Assembly (NCBI GenBank): GCA_913052445.1
Contig: CAJXDP010000003.1
Span: 59,744 to 123,743 of the forward strand
Reading direction: 5' to 3'
DNA from: an uncultured Formosa sp.
GTDB taxonomy: Bacteria; Bacteroidota; Bacteroidia; Flavobacteriales; Flavobacteriaceae
DNA length: 64,000 nucleotides
A program made the translations under genes and the position numbers. Shown in pieces: positions 53,737 through 63,474 of the stretch. The first letter of the stretch is position 1. Every line of letters starts with the position of its first letter. The notes beneath the pieces are model-generated. The model did no database searches and was not told the origin of the DNA. It saw only the letters and a program-made list of their open reading frames with translations.

Positions 53737-54156
53737 ATGAAAAAAATTATCATTATTAACGGTCCAAATTTAAATCTTTTAGGAAAACGTGAGACTGATA
53801 TTTATGGTTCTAAATCTTTTCAGGATTTTTATACAGGCCTAAAAGATAAATATGATTCTATTGACTTAAATTACTTTCAGTCAAATATTGAAGGCGAATT
53901 AATTGATAAAATTCAAGAAGTTGGCTTTTCGTACGATGGTATTATTTTAAATGCTGCCGCTTATACGCATACATCGGTTGGAATTGGTGATGCTATTAAA
54001 GCAATTCAAACACCTGTTATTGAAGTTCATATTTCTAATACTTATTCTAGAGAAGAATTTAGACATCAATCGTATATATCTGCCAATGCTAAAGGAGTTA
54101 TTCTCGGATTTGGACTGCAAAGTTATGAGTTGGCTTTAAATAGTTTTATTTCATAA
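53737..54156 (+). CDS. aroQ: Type II 3-dehydroquinate dehydratase
   Basis: 139-residue dodecameric shikimate-pathway enzyme, cytosolic. GPNLNLLGKRE (catalytic loop), YFQSNIEGELID, NAAAYTHTS and VHISN-(Y/S)REEFRHQSYIS are all present. A perfect -7 box TATTTTTG lies at 53725-53732, only 5 nt before the ATG, so either the mRNA is almost leaderless or the box is not used. It shares its start region with the porin terminator. Confidence 0.95.
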   Translation: MKKIIIINGPNLNLLGKRETDIYGSKSFQDFYTGLKDKYDSIDLNYFQSNIEGELIDKIQEVGFSYDGIILNAAAYTHTSVGIGDAIKAIQTPVIEVHISNTYSREEFRHQSYISANAKGVILGFGLQSYELALNSFIS

Positions 54157-54182
54157 AAAAAGGCTGTCATTTCTGACAACCT
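54157..54182 (-). terminator. Intrinsic terminator of the lpd gene (copy 2)
   Basis: Minus-strand stem AGGTTGTCA/TGACAGCCT with loop GAAA and then a T tract. One position pairs as G-U only on the minus-strand RNA (C-A on the plus), supporting this direction. Confidence 0.85.
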
Positions 54183-54202
54183 CTCTACATAAATTATAAA
54201 TA

Positions 54203-55579
54203 TTAAATATGTATTACTTCGTCGTATGCATCTGCGACTGCCTCCATGACTGCTTCACTCATTGTAGGGTGTGGATGAATTGTTTTTAGAACTTCATGTC
54301 CAGTTGTTTCAAGCTTGCGACCTAAAACAGCTTCTGCAATCATATCCGTAACACCTGTTCCAATCATATGACACCCTAGCCATTCTCCATATTTGGCATC
54401 AAATATAACTTTTACAAAACCATCTTTGTGTCCACCTGCACTAGCCTTCCCTGAAGCTGAAAATGGAAATTTGCCAACTTTAATATCAATTCCTTTTTCT
54501 TTTGCTTGAGTTTCTGTGAGTCCGACACTTGCTATTTCGGGAGTGCAATATGTACAACCAGGAATATTTCCATAATCAATAGCTTCGACATTTTGTCCAG
54601 CAATTTTTTCTACGCACAAAATTCCTTCTGCTGAAGCCACATGGGCCAGAGCTGGACCAGCAGTTACATCCCCAATTGCATAATAACCAGGAATATTTGT
54701 TTGGTAATAGTCATTAACTAATATTTTATCTCTATCAGTTACAATCCCAACGTCTTCCAAGCCTATGTTTTCAATATTAGTTTTAATTCCTACAGCAGAT
54801 AAAACCATATCAGCTTGTAAAATATCTTCTCCTTTTTTAGATTTAATCATAGCTTTTACTCCTTCTCCAGAAGTATCTACTGCGGTCACTTCTGTAGATG
54901 TTAATATTTTAATACCACTTTTTTTAAATGATCGTTCTAATTGTTTTGAAACATCTTCATCTTCAACAGGAACTATCCGTGGCATGTATTCAACTATAGT
55001 TACATCTGTACCCATAGAGTTGTAGAAATAAGCAAACTCAACTCCAATGGCTCCAGACCCAACAATTACTATTTTATTAGGCTGTTCTTCTAAAGTCATT
55101 GCTTTTCTGTATCCAATTACTTTTTTACCATCTTGAGGTAAATTAGGTAATTCTCTGGACCTTGCACCAGTAGCTATGATGATGTGGTCTGCACTATATT
55201 CTGTTCCATCAACATCAATTTTCTTCCCTGTTTTTAAGGTACCAAAACCTGTAATGACATCTATTTTATTTTTTTTCATTAAAAACTGAACTCCTTTACT
55301 CATCCCATCTGCTATGCTTCTGCTTCGTTTAACTACGGCATCAAAATCTTTGTCAAATTCTTTGATGGAGAGTCCATAATCATCAGCATGCTTCAAGTAT
55401 TCAAAGACTTGAGCAGATTTTAAAAGTGCTTTTGTAGGGATGCAGCCCCAGTTAAGACAAACTCCACCTAGGCTTTCCTTTTCAATAACAGCGGTCTTTA
55501 GACCTAATTGTGAAGCTCTAATCGCAGTCACGTAACCTCCAGGGCCACTTCCTAAAACGATAACATCGTATTTACTCAT
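54203..55579 (-). CDS. lpdA: Dihydrolipoyl dehydrogenase (copy 2)
   Basis: 458-residue paralogue of the 36083 gene. Redox pair Cys41/Cys46 in GGVCLNWGCIPTK, FAD motif GSGPGG, NAD motif GSGAIGVEFA, terminal HPHPTMSEAV. The LNWGCIPTKALL form is the pyruvate-dehydrogenase-like type of many bacteria, differing from LNVGCIPSKALL in copy 1. Which complex each serves cannot be told. Single gene with its own terminator. Confidence 0.94.
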   Translation of the reverse strand: MSKYDVIVLGSGPGGYVTAIRASQLGLKTAVIEKESLGGVCLNWGCIPTKALLKSAQVFEYLKHADDYGLSIKEFDKDFDAVVKRSRSIADGMSKGVQFLMKKNKIDVITGFGTLKTGKKIDVDGTEYSADHIIIATGARSRELPNLPQDGKKVIGYRKAMTLEEQPNKIVIVGSGAIGVEFAYFYNSMGTDVTIVEYMPRIVPVEDEDVSKQLERSFKKSGIKILTSTEVTAVDTSGEGVKAMIKSKKGEDILQADMVLSAVGIKTNIENIGLEDVGIVTDRDKILVNDYYQTNIPGYYAIGDVTAGPALAHVASAEGILCVEKIAGQNVEAIDYGNIPGCTYCTPEIASVGLTETQAKEKGIDIKVGKFPFSASGKASAGGHKDGFVKVIFDAKYGEWLGCHMIGTGVTDMIAEAVLGRKLETTGHEVLKTIHPHPTMSEAVMEAVADAYDEVIHI

Positions 55580-55646
55580 AAAATCAGTTTTGAATTAGTT
55601 ATATCTACAAATTTACAAAACCTCTGCGTAAATATTTAAATTTTAA

Positions 55647-56042
55647 TTATGATTTTTCAAACTTCAAACTAATAGAATTGACACAATACCTTGTACCTGT
55701 TTTAGTAGGGCCATCATTAAATACGTGCCCAAGGTGACCTCCACATGAATTACAGACAATTTCTGTACGTAACATTCCGTGTGTTTTATCCAATACATAT
55801 GCTACCTTTCCTTTAATAGATTCATCAAAACTAGGCCAACCGCAATGGGCATCAAATTTAGTATGACTTTCAAATAGTTTTTCATTACAACCTGAACAAC
55901 AGTAAATTCCGTTTTCAAAGTGCAAGTTGAGTTTACCTGAATGAGCTAATTCAGTACCTTTTTCTCGAAGAATTCTATATTCTTCGTCTGTAAGTACTTC
56001 TTTCCAGTGCGATTCTGGTTGTTGAGGTTTTTTATTATTCAT
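55647..56042 (-). CDS. msrB: Peptide-methionine (R)-S-oxide reductase, cytosolic
   Basis: 131 residues, no signal peptide. Catalytic Cys120 in RYCVNS, zinc Cys49/Cys52 and Cys97/Cys100, and Cys67 in AHCGWPSF at the usual resolving position. Repairs methionine-R-sulfoxide with thioredoxin. Overlaps the upstream lipoprotein-type paralogue by 8 nt. Confidence 0.95.
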   Translation of the reverse strand: MNNKKPQQPESHWKEVLTDEEYRILREKGTELAHSGKLNLHFENGIYCCSGCNEKLFESHTKFDAHCGWPSFDESIKGKVAYVLDKTHGMLRTEIVCNSCGGHLGHVFNDGPTKTGTRYCVNSISLKFEKS

Positions 56043-56514
56043 TTTTAGTAGGTGTAAATTTCAGGGCTGCCCCATTAATACAATGTCGTAGACCGGTTGT
56101 CTTTCTGGGGCCATCATTAAAAACATGTCCAAGATGTCCTCCGCATACCGCACAATGCTCTTCATTTCGAGCCATTCCAATATTATAGTCTACAGAAAAG
56201 GCCACATTACCTTTAATCTCTCTGTCAAAACTTGGCCATCCAGATCCAGAATCAAATTTATGTTTGCCTTCAAATAAAGGAGTATTGCAAGCTGCACAAC
56301 TATAAATACCTGGTTTGTAAACTTTATTTAGTGGACTTGAAAAGGCACGTTCCGTCCCTGATTTTATTAAAACGTTGTATTGCAGATCGTTAAGTTGATT
56401 TTTCCATTCTTGGTCTGATTTGGTGACTTCAAACGCTTCATCTTTTTGCGCTGCAGTTTGACAAGACATAGAAAGTGTAATTGTAAAAAAAAAGATAACT
56501 CTAATAATTTTCAT
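56035..56514 (-). CDS. msrB: Peptide-methionine (R)-S-oxide reductase, lipoprotein form
   Basis: 159 residues with a signal peptide and lipobox LSMSC (Cys18), so exported and lipid-anchored. Catalytic Cys145 in RHCINGAALKF; zinc Cys73/Cys76 and Cys121/Cys124. The resolving position is Ser (DSGSGWPSF), unlike the cytosolic copy, so it must be reduced by another thiol or directly. First of the tandem pair. Confidence 0.92.
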   Translation of the reverse strand: MKIIRVIFFFTITLSMSCQTAAQKDEAFEVTKSDQEWKNQLNDLQYNVLIKSGTERAFSSPLNKVYKPGIYSCAACNTPLFEGKHKFDSGSGWPSFDREIKGNVAFSVDYNIGMARNEEHCAVCGGHLGHVFNDGPRKTTGLRHCINGAALKFTPTKNE

Positions 56515-56654
56515 ATTGGTATACTAAAATTTACGTTAAAATTAAGTAATTTCATTATATATAAATTTGATTTTCACATAAGTTTGTGACTGCATAATTA
56601 ATCAACGAATTTAAATTTGGAAAGTTTTTCCCATTTTACTATAATAACAACTAA

Positions 56655-57470
56655 ATGAAGAATATATCTTACATTATTATGTTTTGTTTACTTGGTAGTT
56701 CCTGTGCTACTAATCCATTCACTGGAAAAAAGACTATGGCATTGATGCCAAACTCTCAATTAATCCCCATGGCTTTCACTCAATACGATCAGTTTTTAAA
56801 TGAGAATAAGGTTATAATGGGTACTACAGATTCAGATATGATTACTAGAGTGGGTGAGCGTATTGCTGTTGCTGCTGAACGTTGGTTAGATGCTAACAAC
56901 TACCATGGATATTTAAAAGATTATAAATGGGAATATAATTTAATCGATAACGAATCCGTCAATGCTTGGTGTATGCCAGGAGGTAAGATTGTTTTTTATA
57001 CTGGAATTCTTCCAATTACAGATGGTGAAGTTGGAGTAGCTGCCGTTATGGGGCATGAAGTAGCTCATGCATTGGCTAATCATGGTCAGCAACGAATGAG
57101 TGCGGGAATAATTCAACAAGCTGGTGCTTCAGGAGTAGCTGCTTTGACTGGAGATAAAAGTAGTACGGAACAAGATATTTGGATGAAGGCTTACGGCGCA
57201 GGCACATCAATTGGGGGTATGTTGCCTTTTAGTAGAAGTCATGAAACAGAAGCAGATAAAATTGGTCTATACCTTATGGCTATAGCGGGCTATAACCCTG
57301 ATGAAGCATCTCAGCTTTGGGAGCGTATGAAAGCGGATAGCGTTGACAAAGCACCTAAAGAATTTTTAAGTACCCACCCTTCAAATGATTCTAGAATTTC
57401 AAATTTAAAGGATTTAGCAAGTGATGCAAAATTAGAAGCACGTAAATTTGGAGTGACATCTTTTAAATAA
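56655..57470 (+). CDS. M48 family lipoprotein metalloprotease
   Basis: 271 residues. Lipobox LLGSSC (Cys17); zinc motif HEVAH (His134, Glu135, His138) and the third ligand in HETEADKIG. Related to LoiP/BepA/YcaL, outer-membrane quality-control proteases, located at the periplasmic face by lipid anchor. Upstream TAAATTTG box at 56612-56619. No repeat (TPR) domain, so it is LoiP-like rather than BepA-like. Confidence 0.93.
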   Translation: MKNISYIIMFCLLGSSCATNPFTGKKTMALMPNSQLIPMAFTQYDQFLNENKVIMGTTDSDMITRVGERIAVAAERWLDANNYHGYLKDYKWEYNLIDNESVNAWCMPGGKIVFYTGILPITDGEVGVAAVMGHEVAHALANHGQQRMSAGIIQQAGASGVAALTGDKSSTEQDIWMKAYGAGTSIGGMLPFSRSHETEADKIGLYLMAIAGYNPDEASQLWERMKADSVDKAPKEFLSTHPSNDSRISNLKDLASDAKLEARKFGVTSFK

Positions 57471-57532
57471 ACCTCTAATTAGTTTGAATTAAATTCTTAC
57501 TTTACAGCTGCTAAAATACTAAACCTGTTTTC

Positions 57533-58849
57533 ATGGAGATATTTGTTAAAGGAAGTAAGAAACTCACTAAAGCATGGGCTTTTTATGATTGGGCAAACTC
57601 TGTTTATCCCCTTGTAATTGGTACCGCTGTCTTCCCAATTTACTATAGCAGCATTACTAGTTCATTTGCTAATCAAGCAGGTGAAGTGTCCTTTTTAGGT
57701 GTTATGTGGAATCCAACAACATTATATGACTACACCTTATCATTATCCTTTCTAATTGTTGCTTTTTGCTCACCTATACTTTCTGCTATTGCTGATTACA
57801 TAGGTAATAAGCTCAAGTTTATGAAATTTTTTTGTTTGTTAGGTTCACTTTCGGTCATGTGTCTATTTTTTTTCAAAGGCTTTGAAACATTATGGGTTGC
57901 ACTTACCTTCACGATTCTTGCTAGCATTGGGTTTTGGGGGAGTATGGTGTTTTACAACGCTTATTTACCGGAAGTCGCATTTCCTGATCAGCAAGATGAA
58001 GTAAGTGCTAAGGGATTTATTTATGGCTACAGCGGTTCTGTATTACTATTAGTGTTTAGTCTAGTCATGGTTCAGAAACCAGAATGGTTTGGCATATCAG
58101 ACCCTACACTAGCGCCTCGAATCACATTTCTTTTAGCGGGTGTTTGGTGGTTAGGATTTGCGCAAATTACTTATCGTCGTTTACCAAATAATATTTTTAA
58201 TCATAAACCTGAAAAGGATTATATATGGAAAGGTCTTAGAGAATTAAGAATAGTACTTAAAGAGCTAGCAGACTTGCCTCAACTAAAATATTTTTTAATC
58301 TCTTTTTTCTTTTTTAGTGTTGGTGTGCAGACGATGGTTCTTATGGCTGGCATTTTTGGGAGTCAGGAACTTGGATTGCCTACATCTAATTTAATTTTAA
58401 CCATAATATTAGTGCAAGTCGTCGCTATTTTTGGAGCTTACTTATTTTCTAAATTATCTAAAAAAATTGGAAACATTAAAACATTGAAAATAACTTTAAT
58501 TATTTGGGGTGGGGTTTGTTTTACAGCCTTTTCTTTAGATGTTAACCAAGCTAATGTTGACTATTATTTTTACGGATTAGGGATTATATTAGGGTTTGTA
58601 TTGGGAGCTACCCAATCTATTGGTCGTTCTACCTATTCTAAACTTCTTCCTGAAACTCATGATCATGCTACCTATTTTAGCTTCTATGACGTGACTGAAA
58701 AAATAGCCATAGTTTTAGGAATGTTTATTTTTGGTTTGTTAATTTCATTGACAGGATCAATGCAGTATTCAGTACTATCTCTAGCCTTATTTTTTGCACT
58801 TGCCTACGTGGTTTTAAGTCGAGTTAAAAACTCAGCGCTATATCACTAG
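57533..58849 (+). CDS. MFS transporter, UMF1 (Atg22-like) family
   Basis: 438 residues, about 12 transmembrane helices. KAWAFYDWANSVYPLVI near the N terminus and GRSTYSKLLPETHDHATYFSFYDVTEK in the C half are typical of UMF1 (vacuole effluxer Atg22-like) transporters. Substrate in bacteria is not known; amino-acid export is suggested by analogy to yeast Atg22. Single gene after the M48 lipoprotein. Confidence 0.9.
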   Translation: MEIFVKGSKKLTKAWAFYDWANSVYPLVIGTAVFPIYYSSITSSFANQAGEVSFLGVMWNPTTLYDYTLSLSFLIVAFCSPILSAIADYIGNKLKFMKFFCLLGSLSVMCLFFFKGFETLWVALTFTILASIGFWGSMVFYNAYLPEVAFPDQQDEVSAKGFIYGYSGSVLLLVFSLVMVQKPEWFGISDPTLAPRITFLLAGVWWLGFAQITYRRLPNNIFNHKPEKDYIWKGLRELRIVLKELADLPQLKYFLISFFFFSVGVQTMVLMAGIFGSQELGLPTSNLILTIILVQVVAIFGAYLFSKLSKKIGNIKTLKITLIIWGGVCFTAFSLDVNQANVDYYFYGLGIILGFVLGATQSIGRSTYSKLLPETHDHATYFSFYDVTEKIAIVLGMFIFGLLISLTGSMQYSVLSLALFFALAYVVLSRVKNSALYH

Positions 58850-58976
58850 AACGATTATTATCAATCTCATTTAATACAATGGCATAACAATTGAACTTTA
58901 TAGTTGTAATTATATGATCTACTCTGTTAATTCACATTTTGTATAATTATAATATCGATCACTAATATGAAACTAT

Positions 58977-58994
58977 TTCTGTTTTATGACAGAA
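58977..58994. promoter_or_regulatory. Inverted repeat just upstream of lon
   Basis: TTCTGT-TTTATG-ACAGAA, 6-nt arms around 6 nt, ending 15 nt before the lon ATG. Could be an operator or a leader hairpin; no regulator is known to me with this site. Confidence 0.3.
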
Positions 58995-59009
58995 TGACCT
59001 AATATACTT

Positions 59010-61457
59010 ATGAGTAACTCAAAATTTACAATGCTTGACAGTTTGTCATTACAAGACTTTGATGAAAATTCAGAGCTGATTCCTTTAATGACTACTGAGG
59101 ATGAAGAGGCCATAAAAAATGAATCTCTTCCAGAGTCGCTACCTATACTTTCACTTAGAAATACTGTATTATTTCCTGGTGTGGTTATCCCTATAACAGC
59201 GGGACGCGATAAGTCGATCCAATTGATTAAAGATGCCAATTCTGGTTCTAAAGTAATAGGAGTAGTGTCTCAAATTGATGAAACAATTGAAGATCCCTCA
59301 ATTGAAGACATTTATTCCATAGGGACAGTTGCAAGAATTTTAAAAGTACTTAAAATGCCTGATGGAAATACTACTGTCATCATTCAAGGAAAGAAACGTT
59401 TCAAAATTTCTGAGGTCACTTCTAAAAGTCCTTACATGGTCGCTAATATACAGAGCGTTCCAGAAATTAATCCTTTAAATAAGACTGAGTTTCCAGCTAT
59501 AATTGAATCTATTAAAGAATTAGCCCTCCAAATAATCAAACAAAGTCCAACAATACCAAGTGAGGCTTCGTTTGCAATTAAGAATATTGAAAGTAATTCT
59601 TTTTTAATCAATTTTGTCTCTTCTAACATGAATCTTTCTGTTGTTGAGAAACAAAAATTACTAGAAATAAATGACTTGCAAGAACGTGCTTTGTTAACCT
59701 TAAAACACATGAATGTTGAGTTTCAACGTCTAGAGTTAAAAAATGACATTCAGTCTAAGGTTCAAAACGATATGAGCCAGCAACAACGAGAGTATTTCTT
59801 ACAACAACAAATCAAAACAATTCAAGAAGAATTGGGAGGTGTTAGTTATGAAGAAGAAATTGAGGACATGAAGGGGCGTGCAACTGTTAAGAAATGGGAT
59901 GATAAAGTAAAGGCTCATTTTAATAAAGAGATTGGTAAATTAAACAGAATGAACCCCCAAGTTGCCGAGTATTCAATCCAAAGAAATTACTTAGATTTAT
60001 TTTTAGACTTGCCTTGGAATTGTTTCAGTAAGGATAATTTTGACCTTAAACGAGCTCAAAAAATATTAGATCGAGATCATTTTGGTTTAGAAGAAGTTAA
60101 AAGACGGATTATTGAATACTTAGCTGTTTTAAAACTTAGGAACGATATGAAATCTCCTATTCTTTGTTTGTATGGGCCTCCAGGAGTTGGTAAAACTTCT
60201 CTTGGTAAATCTATAGCAGAGGCTTTGGGAAGAGAATATGTTAGAGTTTCTTTGGGAGGACTTAGAGATGAAGCTGAAATTAGAGGTCATCGAAAGACTT
60301 ATATTGGTGCTATGCCAGGTCGAATTTTACAGAGTTTGAAAAAAGCAGGAACATCTAATCCTGTTTTTGTGTTGGATGAAATTGATAAATTATCAAATTC
60401 TAACCAAGGAGATCCATCATCAGCCATGTTAGAAGTTTTAGATCCTGAACAGAATTCTGAATTTTATGACAACTTTTTGGAAATGGGATATGATCTTTCT
60501 AAAGTCATGTTTGTAGCAACCTCTAATAGTTTAAATACCATTCAGCCAGCACTTTTAGACAGAATGGAAATTATTAATGTCACTGGATATACAATTGAAG
60601 AAAAGGTTCAAATAGGAAAAAAATATTTATTACCTAAACAAATTAAAGAGCATGGAATGAAGCCTTCTGATTTAAAAATTGCTCAACCTCAGTTAGAGAA
60701 AATTGTTGAAGGTTATACTAGAGAATCAGGAGTTAGGGGCCTAGAAAAGCAAATCGCAAAAATGGTAAGATTTGCTGCCAAGAATATTGCCATGGAAGAA
60801 AATTATGATACTAAAGTCAATAATGATATTATTATTGATGTTTTAGGGAGTCCTAAGCTTGAGAGAGATAAATATGAAAACAATGATGTAGCCGGAGTAG
60901 TTACAGGCTTAGCTTGGACACGTGTCGGAGGGGATATTTTGTTCATTGAGTCGATCTTGTCAAAAGGAAAAGGAAATCTGAATATCACCGGAAATTTAGG
61001 TAAAGTTATGAAAGAGTCAGCGACTATAGCCATGGAGTATATCAAAGCAAATACAGATTTATATGACCTAGATGTTTCCGTGTTTGAAAAGTATAATGTA
61101 CATATTCATGTTCCAGAAGGAGCTACCCCTAAAGATGGCCCAAGTGCAGGTATTACAATGCTCACCTCTTTAGTTTCTTTATTCACTCAAAAAAAAATTA
61201 AAAAGAGTTTAGCAATGACAGGTGAAATTACTTTAAGAGGTAAGGTATTGCCAGTAGGAGGGATCAAGGAAAAGATTTTGGCTGCTAAACGAGCAAGAAT
61301 AAAAGAAATAATTCTTTCCAAAGAAAACAAAAGTGATATTGATGAGATTAATTCAACATATTTGAAGGGCTTGAAGTTCCATTTTGTTTCTGAGATGAGT
61401 GAGGTAATTGACATAGCTATAACAAATCAAAAAGTAAAACATCCTAAATCATTGTAA
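59010..61457 (+). CDS. lon: ATP-dependent protease Lon
   Basis: 815 residues. N-terminal LON substrate domain (about 45-245), AAA+ domain with Walker A GPPGVGKT (389-396) and FVLDEIDKL, and proteolytic domain with Ser712 ([10 protein letters not shown]) and Lys755 (GGIKEK), the Ser-Lys pair spaced 43 residues as in E. coli Lon. Cytosolic quality-control protease. No clear heat-shock promoter; a 6-nt-arm inverted repeat precedes it. Confidence 0.97.
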   Translation: MSNSKFTMLDSLSLQDFDENSELIPLMTTEDEEAIKNESLPESLPILSLRNTVLFPGVVIPITAGRDKSIQLIKDANSGSKVIGVVSQIDETIEDPSIEDIYSIGTVARILKVLKMPDGNTTVIIQGKKRFKISEVTSKSPYMVANIQSVPEINPLNKTEFPAIIESIKELALQIIKQSPTIPSEASFAIKNIESNSFLINFVSSNMNLSVVEKQKLLEINDLQERALLTLKHMNVEFQRLELKNDIQSKVQNDMSQQQREYFLQQQIKTIQEELGGVSYEEEIEDMKGRATVKKWDDKVKAHFNKEIGKLNRMNPQVAEYSIQRNYLDLFLDLPWNCFSKDNFDLKRAQKILDRDHFGLEEVKRRIIEYLAVLKLRNDMKSPILCLYGPPGVGKTSLGKSIAEALGREYVRVSLGGLRDEAEIRGHRKTYIGAMPGRILQSLKKAGTSNPVFVLDEIDKLSNSNQGDPSSAMLEVLDPEQNSEFYDNFLEMGYDLSKVMFVATSNSLNTIQPALLDRMEIINVTGYTIEEKVQIGKKYLLPKQIKEHGMKPSDLKIAQPQLEKIVEGYTRESGVRGLEKQIAKMVRFAAKNIAMEENYDTKVNNDIIIDVLGSPKLERDKYENNDVAGVVTGLAWTRVGGDILFIESILSKGKGNLNITGNLGKVMKESATIAMEYIKANTDLYDLDVSVFEKYNVHIHVPEGATPKDGPSAGITMLTSLVSLFTQKKIKKSLAMTGEITLRGKVLPVGGIKEKILAAKRARIKEIILSKENKSDIDEINSTYLKGLKFHFVSEMSEVIDIAITNQKVKHPKSL

Positions 61458-61535
61458 TAATAACTCTTTGACTAGTTATGTAATAAACCATTCTTATATT
61501 CGTTTTAGAATTGATTTATTTACTTTTACAATCAA

Positions 61536-62555
61536 ATGAGAATAGTTTTCACATTTATTATAGTTTTTTCTAGTATTTCTATAGTTCAAGCTCAGCTGGG
61601 TGGAGAATCAACTTACCAGTTTTTAAACTTGATGTCCTCACCCAGACAAGCCGCTCTTGGCGGTAAAGTACTTACAAACGTTGATTATGATGTTACTCAA
61701 GCTATATATAACCCTGCCACTATAAATATTGAGATGGACAATCAATTGGCTATTAATTACTCAAGTTATTTAGGTGATATTCGTTATGGAACTGCAGCTT
61801 ATGCTTATACTGTTGATCGTAGAACTCAGACTTTTCACGTAGGAATGACATACGTCGATTATGGAAGTTTTGATGGGTATGATGAAAACGGGGTTAGTAC
61901 TGGTACTTTCACAGGAAATGAAGCGGCCCTCTCAGTTGGTTATGCTAGACAGATAGGTTATTCAGATTTTTATTTTGGGGCTAATCTGAAATTTATAACA
62001 TCTAAATTAGAGCAATATAGTTCGTTTGGAATTGCTACTGATATAGGGTTTATATATATAAATGAGTATTTAGATTTTAATGCTGCCTTAGTAGTTCGTA
62101 ATTTTGGAACTCAGTTATCAACCTATGCTGGAATGAAAGAGTCGTTGCCATTAGAGATTGACCTTGGACTTTCTCAAATGCTTGAAAACGTACCGATTAG
62201 ATGGCATCTTACATTCGAAAATTTGCAAAAGTGGCCAATTAGTTATCCTAACCCAGCAAGAAGTATAACTGATTTGAATGGGAATCAAACAGAAGAAAAG
62301 GTAAGCTTTATTAGCAACTTGTTTAGACATACAATCTTAGGAGTTGAGCTGTTTCCAGAAAAAGGCTTTAACTTAAGATTAGGATATAGTTTTAGAAGAT
62401 CACAAGAGCTTAAAATACTGGAACAACGAAATTTTTCAGGCCTATCCTTCGGAATTGGTTTAAAATTTAATAATATTAGATTTAGTTATACGCATGCACG
62501 CTACTCATCAGCAGCAAACACAAGTTTTATAGGTTTACAAATAAATTTAAAATAG
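61536..62555 (+). CDS. porQ: Type IX secretion system protein PorQ
   Basis: 339 residues, signal peptide ending VQAQ, then an outer-membrane PorV/PorQ-type barrel with LNLMSSPRQAALGG (about residues 31-44) and strand-rich remainder. PorQ is part of the T9SS attachment complex with PorU, PorV and PorZ. It is followed directly by cmk, with a 1-nt overlap of stop and start, an order I recall as common in Bacteroidota. Confidence 0.93.
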   Translation: MRIVFTFIIVFSSISIVQAQLGGESTYQFLNLMSSPRQAALGGKVLTNVDYDVTQAIYNPATINIEMDNQLAINYSSYLGDIRYGTAAYAYTVDRRTQTFHVGMTYVDYGSFDGYDENGVSTGTFTGNEAALSVGYARQIGYSDFYFGANLKFITSKLEQYSSFGIATDIGFIYINEYLDFNAALVVRNFGTQLSTYAGMKESLPLEIDLGLSQMLENVPIRWHLTFENLQKWPISYPNPARSITDLNGNQTEEKVSFISNLFRHTILGVELFPEKGFNLRLGYSFRRSQELKILEQRNFSGLSFGIGLKFNNIRFSYTHARYSSAANTSFIGLQINLK

Positions 62556-63244
62556 TGAAAAAAATTACAATAGCCATTGATGGATTTTCATCAACAGGAA
62601 AAAGCACACTTGCTAAGCAGTTAGCTCAATACTTACGCTATATTTATGTCGACTCTGGTGCAATGTACCGTGCAGTTGCCTTGTTTGTATTACAAAATGA
62701 ACTTATTAATGGATATGAGTTAAAGACTTTCAATTTAATAGGCAAATTACATCTCATTAAGGTCACTTTTAAATATAATGAAGCATTAGAAATTTCAGAA
62801 GTTTATTTAAACGATATTAACGTAAATGAGGCCGTTCGTTCTATGGAAGTTTCAAATGTAGTGAGTATAATATCTACTGTCCCTGAAGTACGTCAACAAA
62901 TGGTAAGTATTCAACAACAAATGGGAAGTGAAAAAGGAATTGTGATGGACGGTAGGGATATTGGAACAGTTGTTTTTCCAAATGCAGAATTAAAGCTATT
63001 CATGACGGCATCAGTAGACACTCGTGCGAAAAGACGGTATGACGAACTCGTTTTAAAAGATTCTAAACTTTCTATTCACTCTGTTTTAGATAACATCAAA
63101 TCAAGAGATTTTCTTGATTCTACAAGAAAAGAATCTCCTCTTTTTAAGGCTGATGATGCTATAGAAATTGATAATTCAAATTTATCTAAAAAAGAGCAGT
63201 TTGATTTAGTTGTGAAATTAGTCAACACCAAACTAAATGCATAG
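62555..63244 (+). CDS. cmk: Cytidylate kinase
   Basis: 229-residue nucleoside monophosphate kinase, CMP/dCMP to diphosphates. P-loop GFSSTGKST (10-18), VDSGAMYRAVALF, and DGRDIGTVVFP. GTG start at 62555 overlaps the TAG of porQ by one base. Upstream of rpsA, as cmk-rpsA in many bacteria. Confidence 0.95.
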   Translation: MKKITIAIDGFSSTGKSTLAKQLAQYLRYIYVDSGAMYRAVALFVLQNELINGYELKTFNLIGKLHLIKVTFKYNEALEISEVYLNDINVNEAVRSMEVSNVVSIISTVPEVRQQMVSIQQQMGSEKGIVMDGRDIGTVVFPNAELKLFMTASVDTRAKRRYDELVLKDSKLSIHSVLDNIKSRDFLDSTRKESPLFKADDAIEIDNSNLSKKEQFDLVVKLVNTKLNA

Positions 63245-63306
63245 CTCAATCAATAAACTCTTAAATTTTAGTCAAATTTATAATAATATCTGTATTAGAC
63301 TTTTCA

Positions 63307-63474
63307 TTACCTAAAACAGCTTAAAAAACATTAGGTAAAATTGTAAATAAATCGTAAAATTGCACTCCTTTAGCAATTAATAGGTTCAGTAAAGGAAATT
63401 AAACAAATTAATAACGCTTTTGTAGAAGTGCTTAATCGAATCTAACTTTTATGAAATACAAATTTTAAACAGCC
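63307..63474 (+). promoter_or_regulatory. Structured candidate leader of rpsA
   Basis: The 230-nt gap between cmk and rpsA holds an inverted repeat TTACCTAA/TTAGGTAA (63307-63314, 63331-63338); a second set with GCACT (63362-63366) pairing AGTGC (63427-63431), enclosing CCTTTA/TAAAGG (63367-63372, 63390-63395); and a five-codon open frame ATG-AAA-TAC-AAA-TTT-TAA at 63451-63468, 6 nt before rpsA. No clear promoter is seen. S1 autoregulation is known in E. coli, so an autoregulatory leader is possible, not shown. Confidence 0.35.
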
